Assembly (NCBI GenBank): GCA_965229305.1
Contig: CBDDIZ010000033.1
Coordinates: 124,001-188,000, forward strand
Length of the DNA: 64,000 nt
Direction: 5' to 3'
From: JALHNI01 sp965229305
GTDB taxonomy: Bacteria > Acidobacteriota > Terriglobia > Bryobacterales > Bryobacteraceae
The notes beneath the pieces are model-generated. The model was given only the letters and a program-made list of their open reading frames with translations. It ran no database searches and had not been told where the DNA came from. The position numbers and the translations under genes were made by a program. This document shows, in pieces, positions 1 through 9,133 of the stretch (the first letter of the stretch is position 1; every line of letters begins with the position of its first letter).

Positions 1-52
1 ATAGGCTTAACGAAGCGCTTAGCTAAGCTTTTCACAAGGAAGTGCGTCCGCG

Positions 53-2467
53 ATGTACGCCCGATTTTTCTGTGCCCCCTGGCTCTATTCCATCCTGCTG
101 ATCGCGCCGGTGGCGGCAGCCGATCCGGAGGCGACCTTCGAGACCGAAGTCCGGCCGGTGGTGGCCAAGCGGTGCGTGGGTTGCCATAACGCGAAGACGG
201 CGAGCGGCGGTCTGGCGCTTGATTCAGCGAACGGGTTCCGGACGGGCGGCAGTTCCGGGGTGGCGACGGCGGAGGCGATCCGCAAGGCGCTGGAAGGCAC
301 CAAACCGTTTGTGAAGATGCCGATGGGCGCGAAGCTGCCCGAAACCGAAGCGCAGGTGCTGACGAAGTGGCTGGCGGACGGAGCGTTCTGGCCGGCGCCG
401 GCAACGCAAGCGAAGGCCGTGGACAAGGCGCGCGACTTCTGGTCCTTCCAACCGGTGAAGGAGCCGGCGCGTCCGGCGGTGCGAAACCGGGCCTGGGTGC
501 GCAATGAGATCGACGAGTTTGTTCTGGCGAAGCTCGAGTCCGAGGGTCTGCAGCCGGCGCCCGATGCGGATCGGCGCACGCTGCTGCGGCGGGTGTACTT
601 CGACCTGACGGGGCTGCCACCGACGCCGGAAGAGACGCGGGCGTTCATGGCCGATACGAGCCCGGAGGCTTATGCGAAGTTAGTCGACCGGTTGCTCGCT
701 TCGCCGCGTTATGGCGAACGCTGGGCGCGGCATTGGCTCGATGTGGCGCGCTATGCGGATACGTCCGGCGATACGGCTGACTATCCGATTCCGCAAGCGT
801 ATCGTTACCGGGACTGGGTGATTCGCGCGTTCAATCAGGATCTGCCGTTCAATGAGTTTCTGCGCTATCAGTTGGCGGGGGATCTGCTGGCCAAGGCGGA
901 GAACGATCCTGCGAGGTACGCGGACAAGACGGTGGCGACCGGCTTTATTGCGCTTTCGCGACGGTTCGGCAACAACAAGCGCGATCTGCATTTGACCATC
1001 GAAGACACGATCGATACGGTGGGGCGCGGCGTGATGGGGCTGACGCTGCGGTGCGCGCGTTGCCACGATCATAAGTTCGATCCGATGAGCGTGCGGGACT
1101 ACTACGGCATGTACGGCATTTTCGCGAGCACGCGCTATCCGTGGGCCGGAGCTTCGGACTCGTCCTTCCCGTCGGATCTGGTATTCCTGTCGCCGGACGC
1201 GCAGGTACGGGCGGCGGCGGAGAAGCGGTTCAAGCAACTGGCCGACTGGGTGCGGCAGTTGAACGACATCAAGTATGTGCCCAAGCCGGACCGGGATCGG
1301 TTCGCCGCCTTGACGAAGCAGATCAAGGAAGGCAAGGACGTGGAGGCCGCCGAGCGCGAGCAACAGGAGTTGCTGAAGAAGCATGCGAAGTTCCGCGATT
1401 GGCTGCTGATGGGGCCGGAGAAACTGACGGCGGAGCGGAATCGCTTGGCGAAGGAACCGGCTCCCTGCCCCGAGGCTTTTGCGGTGACGGAGGGCGAGCC
1501 GAAGGATGTGGCGATCCAGCGCGGCGGCGATCCGGAGCGGCTCGGCAAGCTGGTGCCACGGCAGTTCGTCGAGGTGGCGTGGAACGGGTCGACGCATGCG
1601 ATCGAGGAGAAGTCTTCCGGGCGGTTGCAGTTGGCGGATTGGCTGGCAGACCCTGCGCATCCGCTGGTGCGGCGGGTGTGGGTGAATCGCGTTTGGTATT
1701 GGACTTTCGGGCGGGGCCTGGTGGCGACGCCGGACAACTTCGGGCATCGCGGCGAGCGGCCGACGCATCCAGAGTTGCTGGACTATCTGGCGAGTGCGCT
1801 GGCTCAGGATGGCTGGTCCACCAAGGCGCTGCATCGACGGATTCTGTTGAGCCACACGTATCAGCTCTCGAGTAATTGGGTGACCGCGAATGGCGACAAG
1901 GACCCGACGGCGGTGTACTTGTGGCGGTATCCGGCGCGGCGCTTGGAGGCGGAGCCGATTCGCGACGCGATGTTGGCGGTAAGCGGGGAACTGGATTTAT
2001 CGGAGGCCGGGCCGCATCCGTTTGCGAACTGGTGGGAGAAGAAGTGGAACCTGAACTCGCCGTTCAAAGAGGTGTTCGACCATCGGCGGCGGAGCGTGTA
2101 CCTGATGACGCAGCGGCTGTTTCCGCATCCTTTCTACGAGCTATTCGACGGTCCGGATACCAACCAAACGACGCCGTTGCGGGATCGCTCGCAGATGGCG
2201 ACGCAGGCGTTGTATCTGATGAACTCGCCATTCGTGGCGGAGCGCTCGACGGCGTTCGCCAAGCGCTTGCAGGCGGCGTCGACGGACGAGACGGAGCGGA
2301 TTGGGCTAGCGTTCGAGCTGGCCTATGCACGGCAGCCGCGCCCGAGCGAGCTGAAAGCAAGCCGCGAGTTTCTGGCGAAGTATCGCGCGGCGGCGGATGA
2401 TGAGGCGGCTTGGCGGGCGCTGGCGTGGTCCGTGATGAGCGTCAACGAATTCTTCTTTGTGCATTAG
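53..2467 (+). CDS. DUF1549/DUF1553 protein with N-terminal c-type cytochrome domain
   Basis: An 804-residue exported protein of the cytochrome/PSD1 type common in Planctomycetes and Acidobacteria. A signal peptide ends near residue 23 (AAADPE). A cytochrome-like domain with a heme motif CVGCH (residues ~41-45) follows, then DUF1549 (~145-360) carrying a second CxxCH in CARCHDHKFDP, and DUF1553 (~525-790). A ribosome site AAGGAAG lies 8-9 bases before the ATG. The DUF1501 gene follows 9 bases downstream, the usual partner, so the two are probably co-transcribed. In this family the role is thought to be redox or polymer-degradation related at the cell envelope, but no substrate can be assigned from sequence. 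Confidence 0.93.
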   Translation: MYARFFCAPWLYSILLIAPVAAADPEATFETEVRPVVAKRCVGCHNAKTASGGLALDSANGFRTGGSSGVATAEAIRKALEGTKPFVKMPMGAKLPETEAQVLTKWLADGAFWPAPATQAKAVDKARDFWSFQPVKEPARPAVRNRAWVRNEIDEFVLAKLESEGLQPAPDADRRTLLRRVYFDLTGLPPTPEETRAFMADTSPEAYAKLVDRLLASPRYGERWARHWLDVARYADTSGDTADYPIPQAYRYRDWVIRAFNQDLPFNEFLRYQLAGDLLAKAENDPARYADKTVATGFIALSRRFGNNKRDLHLTIEDTIDTVGRGVMGLTLRCARCHDHKFDPMSVRDYYGMYGIFASTRYPWAGASDSSFPSDLVFLSPDAQVRAAAEKRFKQLADWVRQLNDIKYVPKPDRDRFAALTKQIKEGKDVEAAEREQQELLKKHAKFRDWLLMGPEKLTAERNRLAKEPAPCPEAFAVTEGEPKDVAIQRGGDPERLGKLVPRQFVEVAWNGSTHAIEEKSSGRLQLADWLADPAHPLVRRVWVNRVWYWTFGRGLVATPDNFGHRGERPTHPELLDYLASALAQDGWSTKALHRRILLSHTYQLSSNWVTANGDKDPTAVYLWRYPARRLEAEPIRDAMLAVSGELDLSEAGPHPFANWWEKKWNLNSPFKEVFDHRRRSVYLMTQRLFPHPFYELFDGPDTNQTTPLRDRSQMATQALYLMNSPFVAERSTAFAKRLQAASTDETERIGLAFELAYARQPRPSELKASREFLAKYRAAADDEAAWRALAWSVMSVNEFFFVH

Positions 2468-2476
2468 GGAGCGACG

Positions 2477-3862
2477 ATGAAAACACGTTTCAGAACGCCA
2501 TTGCTGACGCGCCGGGAACTGTTTGCAGGGACGCTGGCGACGACCGCGTTCGGCGCGACGAGCCCCGCCGGCGTGGTGGGGCCGCATCACAAGCCGCTCG
2601 CTAAGCACGTGATCTTTCTCTATATGTCCGGCGCGTATTCGCACGTGGATACGTTCGATCCGAAGCCGCGGCTGACGCGGGATCATGACGTGAGTATCGG
2701 CAAGGGCGATCCGAACGCACCGACGTCGGCGCCGGAGAAGGAAAAGTTCCTGAAGGCGCCGCTGTGGGCGTTCAAGCCGAATTCGCGGTGTGGGACAGAG
2801 GTCAGCGACCTGTTTCCGCACATCCGCGAGGTGATGGACTCGGCGACGTTGATCCGTTCGATGCATTGCGATCACAACGACCATGGCGAGGCGACGCTGC
2901 AGTTGCATACGGGATCGACGACGATTCCGATGCCGAGTTTGGGAGCGTGGCTGAGCTATGGGCTGGGTCCGCAGGCGGGGAAGCTGCCGGCGCACATGGT
3001 GATCTCGGAGTTTATTCCGTACGGCGGCGCGCAGCCCTGGGGGTCGAGCTTTTTGCCGGCGACGCATCGGGGGACGAGAGTGATGCCGGGGGCGGATCCG
3101 CTGCCGAATTTGAAGTCGCAGGACCCGGCGGCGTTGCGTGACTTGAAGCTCGACTTTTTGGCGGGACTGAACGGGGCGCACCTGGAAATGCATCCGCATG
3201 ATGCGGCATTGGCCGGAAGGGCGGGGACGTTCGGCGCAGCCAAGGGTTTACAGGAGGCGGCGCCCGAAGCGCTGGACCTGAAGAGCGAGCCCGAGCACAT
3301 TCTGAAGGCGTACGGTTGCGAACGGGGCGACCAGACTAGCTATGCGGCGCAGTGCATCATGGCGCGGCGGCTGGTGGAGCGCGGCGTGAGGTTCATCGAG
3401 ATTATCGACTCGGTGGGCGCCTGCCGCGACAACTGGGACTCGGCACATCGCGACGTGGGGGAACATGCCAAGTATGCCAAGCGGGTGGACCAGCCGATTG
3501 CGGCGCTAGTACGCGATCTGAAGCAACGGGGCTTATTCGAAGACACGCTGCTGGTGTTCTGCACGGAGTTCGGCCGCACGCCGTGGGCGCAAGGCGGCAA
3601 GGGAACGGCGAGCCGCAATCATCATCGCGATGCGTTCTCGGTGTGGCTGGCGGGCGGCGGGGTGAAGCAAGGAATCGTCTACGGGGCGACGGACGACATC
3701 GCCAACAAGGTGGCGGAGAATCCGGTGCACGTGCACGACTTCCACGCGACGATTCTGCACATCATGGGCTTTAACCACGAGAGGCTGACGTTCCGTTACG
3801 CTGGACGCGACTTCCGGCTGACGGACGTGCATGGGCACGTGGTGAAAGATATTTTGGCTTAG
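2477..3862 (+). CDS. DUF1501 family protein (sulfatase-like fold, Tat-exported)
   Basis: A 461-residue DUF1501 protein of the alkaline-phosphatase/sulfatase-like superfamily. The N-terminus has a twin-arginine-like signal (TRRELFAG, residues 10-17) followed by a hydrophobic stretch, suggesting folded export. Conserved family segments include FCTEFGRTPWAQGG and a following Asn-His-His-Arg-Asp, which belong to the metal-site region. It sits 9 bases after the cytochrome/DUF1553 gene, the standard paired arrangement. Its stop is immediately followed by the stop of the opposite-strand FtsB-like gene. Substrate unknown. Confidence 0.92.
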   Translation: MKTRFRTPLLTRRELFAGTLATTAFGATSPAGVVGPHHKPLAKHVIFLYMSGAYSHVDTFDPKPRLTRDHDVSIGKGDPNAPTSAPEKEKFLKAPLWAFKPNSRCGTEVSDLFPHIREVMDSATLIRSMHCDHNDHGEATLQLHTGSTTIPMPSLGAWLSYGLGPQAGKLPAHMVISEFIPYGGAQPWGSSFLPATHRGTRVMPGADPLPNLKSQDPAALRDLKLDFLAGLNGAHLEMHPHDAALAGRAGTFGAAKGLQEAAPEALDLKSEPEHILKAYGCERGDQTSYAAQCIMARRLVERGVRFIEIIDSVGACRDNWDSAHRDVGEHAKYAKRVDQPIAALVRDLKQRGLFEDTLLVFCTEFGRTPWAQGGKGTASRNHHRDAFSVWLAGGGVKQGIVYGATDDIANKVAENPVHVHDFHATILHIMGFNHERLTFRYAGRDFRLTDVHGHVVKDILA

Positions 3863-4171
3863 TTACTTCTTAGGGCGATCGCCGAGTTTGAGGGTGACTT
3901 CGCCCTTGCCCTGCTTGCCCAGCTCTTCGCGAATGGCGACCTTGATTTCTTCCTGGTCCGTACGGAGTCGATGGTTGCGGGCTTTCATTTCTTCGATCTC
4001 TTTGCGGAGGTCGGCGTTGGCCTTTTCACTGGCTTGAACGTTGGACCATTTGCGCTGGAAGGCAGGCAAACCTTGCGGACCGAAGAAGAACAAACCAACA
4101 AAAGCCAAGCCAGCGAGGGCGGCGGTGGTCAGCCCAAGCTTGCGGAGAGTGGCAGTGTCGGGGGAGAACAT
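3863..4171 (-). CDS. FtsB/DivIC-like septum formation initiator family protein
   Basis: A 102-residue bitopic membrane protein. There is a short cytoplasmic N-terminus, one transmembrane helix (about residues 14-31, rich in Leu/Ala/Phe), then a charged coiled coil (about 38-88, ASEKANADLRKEIEEMKARN) and a short basic tail. This size and layout fit the FtsB/DivIC family, which links FtsL and FtsQ in the divisome. Small coiled-coil membrane proteins diverge fast, so the call rests on architecture more than on motifs. It converges on the DUF1501 gene with abutting stop codons. Confidence 0.72.
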   Translation of the reverse strand: MFSPDTATLRKLGLTTAALAGLAFVGLFFFGPQGLPAFQRKWSNVQASEKANADLRKEIEEMKARNHRLRTDQEEIKVAIREELGKQGKGEVTLKLGDRPKK

Positions 4172-4328
4172 CGTTTTTCTATTTTATACATAGTCCGAGC
4201 GCGCGGCGGGTAGGGTTTTATTCGGCAAAAGCAGCGTTTTTACAAGAAGTTTGGCGAGAGGTACCGGAGCCACTAGACCGCGTTGTTCAAGACGGCTGGG
4301 GCGGATTCCTGATATGATTCCTCGGTCC

Positions 4329-5627
4329 ATGAGCATACCCACGATGAGTGCTACGGCGACCAAAGTGCGTTATTGGGTGATCGTGTTTGCGATTACGCTG
4401 AGCGTGATCACCTATATCGATCGCGTGTGCATTTCACTGGCCGCGCCGGCGATTACGAAAGACCTGAACCTGACGGATAAGGAGATGGGCTGGGCGCTTT
4501 CGGCGTTCGCCATCGCTTATGCGGCGTTCGAGATTCCGGGTGGATGGCTGGGCGACAAACTGGGCGCGCGCAGCGTGTTGATGCGCATCGTGATCTGGTG
4601 GAGCTTCTTTACGGCGGCGACGGCGTTTGCGTGGAACGCGGTTTCCCTGTGGGTGATCCGCTTCCTGTTCGGCGCGGGCGAAGCGGGCTGCTTTCCGAAT
4701 ATCACGAAGGCTTATACGACCTGGCTACCGGCCGAAGAGCGCGTGCGCGCGCAGGGCATCACGTGGATGAGCGCGCGATGGGGCGGAGCGTTTACGCCGC
4801 CGCTGTTGGGCGTGATCATGGGGGCGCTCGACTGGCGCATGGCGTTCCTGATTTTTGGCGCGTTGGGCGTGGTGTGGGCGGTGTTCTTCTACGGCTGGTT
4901 CCGCGATAACCCGAAGGACAATCCGAAGGTGAACGCGGCGGAGTTGAAGCTGCTGGAGGAATCGGCGAAGAATGCGGCAGGGCATGGTCATGTGCCGTGG
5001 GCCAAGCTGTTTTCTTCGGGCACGGTGTGGCTGTTGTGGCTGCAATACTTCTGCGTGTCCTACGGCTGGTATTTCTACATCACGTGGCTGCCGACGTATC
5101 TGCAGCGCGAACGCGGGATGGACTTCAAGAAGAGCGCGATCTATTCGGGTCTGCCGCTGTTTCTGGGTGGCCTAGGCTGTCTGCTGGCGGGCTTTGTGCT
5201 GATTCCGTGGCTGACGCGGATCTTCAACAATGAGAACAAGGCCCGGCGCTATGTGAGCGCGGCGGGCTGCTTTATGGCCGGGATCCTGTTGATCCTTTCC
5301 ACCAAGTTGAACGACCCGATCATCGCGCTGGTAACCATCAGCTTTGCGAGCTTTGCGAACGATCTGCAGATGCCGGCGAGCTGGGGGACTTGCATGAGCC
5401 TGGGCGGCCGGTATGCCGGGACGCTGTCGGGCTCGATGAACATGATGGGCAACCTGGGTGGCGCACTGCTGCCGATTGCGATTCCGTTCATTCTGTCCTG
5501 GTGCACGAACAACGGGCTCGACGCGATCAAGTGGGACATGACGTTCTACGTGTCGGCGGCGATGTACGCCGTGGCAATGGTGGCATGGCTGACGATCGAT
5601 ACGACGCGGCCCATCGACCAGCGTTAA
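4329..5627 (+). CDS. MFS transporter, anion:cation symporter (ACS)-like
   Basis: A 432-residue major facilitator protein with about 12 membrane helices. The first is RYWVIVFAITLSVITYIDRV, and the loop 2-3 motif GGWLGDKLGARSVLMR matches the MFS signature. The YIDRVCISLAAP start resembles ACS-family glucarate/hexuronate carriers, so an organic acid or sugar-acid substrate is a reasonable guess. An in-frame start at 4251 would add 26 Arg-rich residues without similarity; 4329 (MSIPT) or 4344 (MSATA) is more likely, but no clear ribosome site decides. The DUF1080 gene begins one base after the stop, indicating an operon with the catabolic genes downstream. Confidence 0.88.
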   Translation: MSIPTMSATATKVRYWVIVFAITLSVITYIDRVCISLAAPAITKDLNLTDKEMGWALSAFAIAYAAFEIPGGWLGDKLGARSVLMRIVIWWSFFTAATAFAWNAVSLWVIRFLFGAGEAGCFPNITKAYTTWLPAEERVRAQGITWMSARWGGAFTPPLLGVIMGALDWRMAFLIFGALGVVWAVFFYGWFRDNPKDNPKVNAAELKLLEESAKNAAGHGHVPWAKLFSSGTVWLLWLQYFCVSYGWYFYITWLPTYLQRERGMDFKKSAIYSGLPLFLGGLGCLLAGFVLIPWLTRIFNNENKARRYVSAAGCFMAGILLILSTKLNDPIIALVTISFASFANDLQMPASWGTCMSLGGRYAGTLSGSMNMMGNLGGALLPIAIPFILSWCTNNGLDAIKWDMTFYVSAAMYAVAMVAWLTIDTTRPIDQR

Positions 5628-5628
5628 G

Positions 5629-6423
5629 ATGACGGCCATGGACCGTCGCCGATTTCTTGCCTTGGCTGCCGCACCGCTAGCGGCACAGTCGCCGTCGCAT
5701 ATACAGGACGGGGAGGCGCATGGCGATCCGCCGTACATGCAGGAGGCGGGTTGGACGCCGCTGTTGAACGGGCGCGACCTGAGCGGCTGGGGGCCGCAAG
5801 ACGGCAAACCGAGCGAATGGTTCACGACGAAGTTTGTGCGCTGGGAGCGGCTGTTGGGACCGACGCGGCTGGCGGGTCAAGCAGGCGAATCCGGCGTGAT
5901 GATCAACGGGCCGACGGGGCGGACGGCAAACCTGGTGACGGCGGCGAAGCACGGGGATATTGAGCTGTATCTGGAGTTCCTGGTGTCGAAGGGGTCGAAT
6001 TCAGGCGTTTATTTGCAGGGATTGTACGAGATCCAGATTTTCGATTCTTACGGGTCGAGCGAGCCGTTGCAGTCGTCGGACGCGGGCGGCATCTATCATC
6101 GGTGGATCAATGAGCAAGGCGTGGGTGGATCGGCACCGATGCGCAATGCGGCGCGGCGGCCGGGCGAGTGGCAGAGCTATCAGGCTTGGTTCCAGGCGCC
6201 GCGATTCGATAGCGCGGGGAAGAAGATTACCAATGCGAAGTTCCTTCGCGTGCTGCATAACGGTTTGCTGGTGCAGGAAGACGTGGAGTGCGAAGGGCCG
6301 ACGCGAGCACGCATGAATCTGGCAGAAGCACCGCAGAATCCGCTGATGCTGCAGGGCGATCATGGTCCGGTGGCGTTTCGTAATCTCTATTGGAGGCCGT
6401 TGCGGCCGTTGATTCATCGCTAA
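5629..6423 (+). CDS. DUF1080 (3-keto-disaccharide hydrolase-like) family protein
   Basis: A 264-residue protein with an Arg-rich Tat-like N-terminus (MDRRRFLALAAAPLAAQ) and the DUF1080 concanavalin-like beta sandwich. Family landmarks are GWTPLLNGRDLSGW near residue 45, the SKGSNSGVYLQGLYEIQIFDS core, and the terminal GPVAFRNLYWRPL. DUF1080 members are annotated as 3-keto-disaccharide hydrolases or glycan-binding lectin-like modules. The start is ATG 5629; ATG 5638 is an alternative. It is translationally packed: one base after the MFS stop, and its TAA overlaps the next ATG (TAATG). Confidence 0.9.
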   Translation: MTAMDRRRFLALAAAPLAAQSPSHIQDGEAHGDPPYMQEAGWTPLLNGRDLSGWGPQDGKPSEWFTTKFVRWERLLGPTRLAGQAGESGVMINGPTGRTANLVTAAKHGDIELYLEFLVSKGSNSGVYLQGLYEIQIFDSYGSSEPLQSSDAGGIYHRWINEQGVGGSAPMRNAARRPGEWQSYQAWFQAPRFDSAGKKITNAKFLRVLHNGLLVQEDVECEGPTRARMNLAEAPQNPLMLQGDHGPVAFRNLYWRPLRPLIHR

Positions 6424-7044
6424 TGCTGATCGATATTTCGGTGCCGATGGTGCACGGGATGGTGCATTGGCCGGGCGATCCGGACGTGAACATCCGGCAG
6501 ACGGCCAGCATAGAGGCTGGATCGCTCTACAACCTGACGACGCTGGATCATGCGGTGCATACGGGGACGCACATGGATGCGCCGCGGCACTTTATCCGCG
6601 AGGGTGTGGCGATGGACGCCATGCCGCTGGAGGCGACAGTGGGGCCGTGCCGCGTGGTGGAGATCCGCGACGCAGCAGCGATCCGCCGGGCGGAGCTCGA
6701 GGCATACGGGTTCGAGGCTGGCGAGCGGGTGTTATTCAAGACGCGGAATTCCGCGCGGTATTGGCCGGACTTTCCTTTCGACGAGGACTTCGTCTATATC
6801 GCCGATGAGGCGGCCCAGTATCTCGTGGAGCGCGGAGTGCGCACGGTGGGGATCGATTATCTGTCGGTGGGCGGGTATCGGCACGACACGGCAGAGACGC
6901 ATTGGACGCTGCTGGGCGCGGGGGATCTGGGTGATCGAGGGCTTGTATCTGGGTGAGGTAGCGGCGGGGCGCTATGAGCTGATCTGCCTGCCGCTGAACA
7001 TCGTGGGCGCGGACGGCGCGCCGTGCCGGGCTTGCCTGCGCTAG
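6423..7044 (+). pseudogene. Cyclase/kynurenine-formamidase-like family protein, frameshifted near the 3' end
   Basis: The first 165 codons encode a cyclase-family metal hydrolase (IDISVPM, then HTGTHMDAPRHF with the metal-binding HxGTHxD motif, then GIDYLSVGGYRHDTAETH). After WTLLGAG the frame runs into DLGDRG and stops at 6956. Reading one base on restores the family C-terminus (GIWVIEGLYLGEVAAGRYEL, then LPLNIVGADGAP) to a TAG at 7042-7044. The break lies in a run of five G (6920-6924) where four would keep frame. Without the repair, the product lacks the last ~40 conserved residues. It may be a real mutation or a homopolymer base-calling error. Start ATG overlaps the DUF1080 stop. Confidence 0.85.
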
Positions 7045-7060
7045 CGATACACTGCCTGCA

Positions 7061-8446
7061 TTGCGAATTTTCCTGCTGATGGCCGCGTCGCTCTGCGCGC
7101 AGGATGCCGATCTGGTGCTACGGACGGCCGTAAGTTACAACACGCAGCGGGCGACGCTGACCTTGAGCGAGGCGCAGCAGGACGAAGCCGGTCAGTTGGC
7201 CGCGACTGCTCAAGCCGCAGCGCGGGAGCGGGAACTTTAAGCAGGCCATGCACGAGTACAGCCACGGCTTTGCCGTAATGCGCGGCATCCCGTGGACGCC
7301 GGCGGTGGAGTTGGCCTCGGCGCTGGAGGCAAAGCTCGATGATGCGATCGCCGATCCAGGACAGACGGTGCAACTGACGCTGGAGACGTTGTTTCCTGCA
7401 GAGGCGATGGCGAAGACGCTGTTTCATCTTTCGTTGCGCGCTTTACCGAATGGCGTGGACATGCCGATTGAGGCGCCGGCGGAAGTGAAGGCGAGCGAAC
7501 TGCCCATGAAAATCGCGGTGAAGTTGCCGGCCGATGCGCCGGGAAACTACGTGCTGGTGGCTGACGCGGGCGTGTTGAAAAAGACGGTGCCGCTGCGCGT
7601 GGAGCCACTGGAAGGCGAGGCGATGAAGCTCGCGGCGCGGGTGAAGAAGCAGTCGTTGCCGGCGGCGGAGTACGTCCTGGCGCTGTATCGGAAAGCGGAG
7701 GCGGGCCAGGCGAATCCACACCGGTTCGAGTTCACGCAGATGTTCGCCGAGGCGAATCAACTGCTCGATGCGGCGGCGACGGGCAAGAATCCGTTCGAGG
7801 GCCGCAAGGGCGAGTTGCGGCTGGCGTACCGGTCGGCGGTGGACCAGACGCTGCAGCCGTATCGCTTATTTGTACCGGCGAAGTACGAAGGCAAGTCGCT
7901 GCCGTTGGTTGGATTGCGCTGCACGGGATGGGGGGCGATGAGTCGTCGATGATGGAAGGCTACGCGGGGACGATGAAGCGGGAGGCGGAGCGGCTGGGTT
8001 TCTTTCTGGTGACGCCGAAGGGGCGAGAGCCGGCGTCGATGTATCGGGGCACGGCGGAGAAAGATGTGATGGATGTGCTGGCGGAAGTGGAGAAGGCGTA
8101 TCGGATCGATGCGAAGCGCATTTATCTGATGGGGCATTCGATGGGCGGCTATGGCACGTGGAGCCTGGCGATGGCGTACCCGGGCAAGTTTGCGGCGCTG
8201 GGGCCAATTGCCGGGGGAGGCAATCCGCAAGGGATGGAAAAGATCAAGGACATTCCGCAGATCGTGGTGCATGGGGACAGCGACAAGACGGTGCCGGTGA
8301 TGCAGTCGCGGGCGATGGTGGAAGCGGGGAAGAAGGCGGGCGCGACGATCGAGTACATCGAGGTGCGGGGCGGCAATCACGTGGACATCGCCGTGCCGAA
8401 TATGCCGGTGATCATGGACTTCTTCGCGAAGCAGGCGCGCCCGTAA
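7061..8446 (+). pseudogene. Exported alpha/beta-hydrolase esterase, two frameshifts
   Basis: Three consecutive reading frames join into one ~460-residue exported esterase. TTG 7061 opens a signal peptide (LRIFLLMAASLCAQ) and runs to a TAA at 7238. The next frame continues from about 7230 (NFKQAMHEYSHGFAVMRG) through a beta-rich N-terminal domain to 7952. The third frame picks up near 7911 (IALHGMGGDES) and carries the catalytic domain: GHSMGG nucleophile elbow, the Asp in HGDSDKTVP and the His in GGNHVD, ending 8446. Frame changes are +1 near 7225-7232 and -1/+2 near 7908-7913. Substrate unknown; family members hydrolyse carboxylic esters. Confidence 0.83.
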
Positions 8447-8447
8447 G

Positions 8448-9133
8448 CTAGGTGCCGCGGCGATTGCCGCAGAGGTCGATGTGGAGGCGGGGGCTGTAGC
8501 GATAGCCTTCCTGCTTGCAGACTTCGGCGATCCAGGGAGCGCGCTCGCGGAGGACGTCGAGCTGAGTGCCTTCGGGCATCAGGATAGTGCGAGCGGGGGA
8601 AGCGCCAACGTCGGCGAGAAGGCGGCGGATTTCGTCGAGGTCCGCAGGCTGCATGACGACGAACTTGAGTTGATAGTCGTAGGTGGCGATCAGGTGGCGG
8701 AGGATCTCAGGCTGGTGGCGGAGACGCTCGTGCTGGGCGGCATAGCGTCCGCCTTCGCGCTCCCAAGGCGTGGAGTTGGCGAGCTTGGGGGAGATGCTCA
8801 TCAGATCGCAGGCGACGGGCGGAGCCGACGGTGCCGGCGGTCTCGATGGTGATGTGAAAGCCGGCCGCGGCGGAGTTGGGCGGTGAGTTCGCCGATTTGC
8901 GGAGCGATGAGCGTTTCGCCACCCGTGACGACGGCATGCCGTCCGGGATGGGCCAAAGCTTCGCGTACCAGTTCTTCGACGGAGAAGTCGTCGCCGATGG
9001 GTGCCCAGGAGGTGTAGGGCGTATCGCACCAGGTGCAACGGAGATTGCAGCCGGTGGTGCGAATGAAGTAGCTGGGGACCCCGAGGAGGGAGCCTTCGCC
9101 CTGAAGCGAGTAGAAGCGCTCGGAGATCTTCAC
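8448..9133 (-). pseudogene. queE: 7-carboxy-7-deazaguanine synthase QueE, two frameshifts
   Basis: Radical SAM enzyme that makes 7-carboxy-7-deazaguanine in the queuosine/preQ0 pathway. GTG 9133 starts VKISERFYSLQGEG, followed by the cluster motif CNLRCTWC and VVTGGE. After LTAQL the family sequence moves to a second frame (AAGFHITIETAGTVGS) at about 8865-8876. It then moves to a third frame (PVACDLMSISPKLANSTPWE through to the end, LHIDLCGNRRGT) at about 8817-8825. Each change is equivalent to one extra base. The GTG overlaps the queC stop (GTGA). As written the product would end soon after residue 90 of the normal sequence; if these are base-call errors, the gene is intact. Confidence 0.87.
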
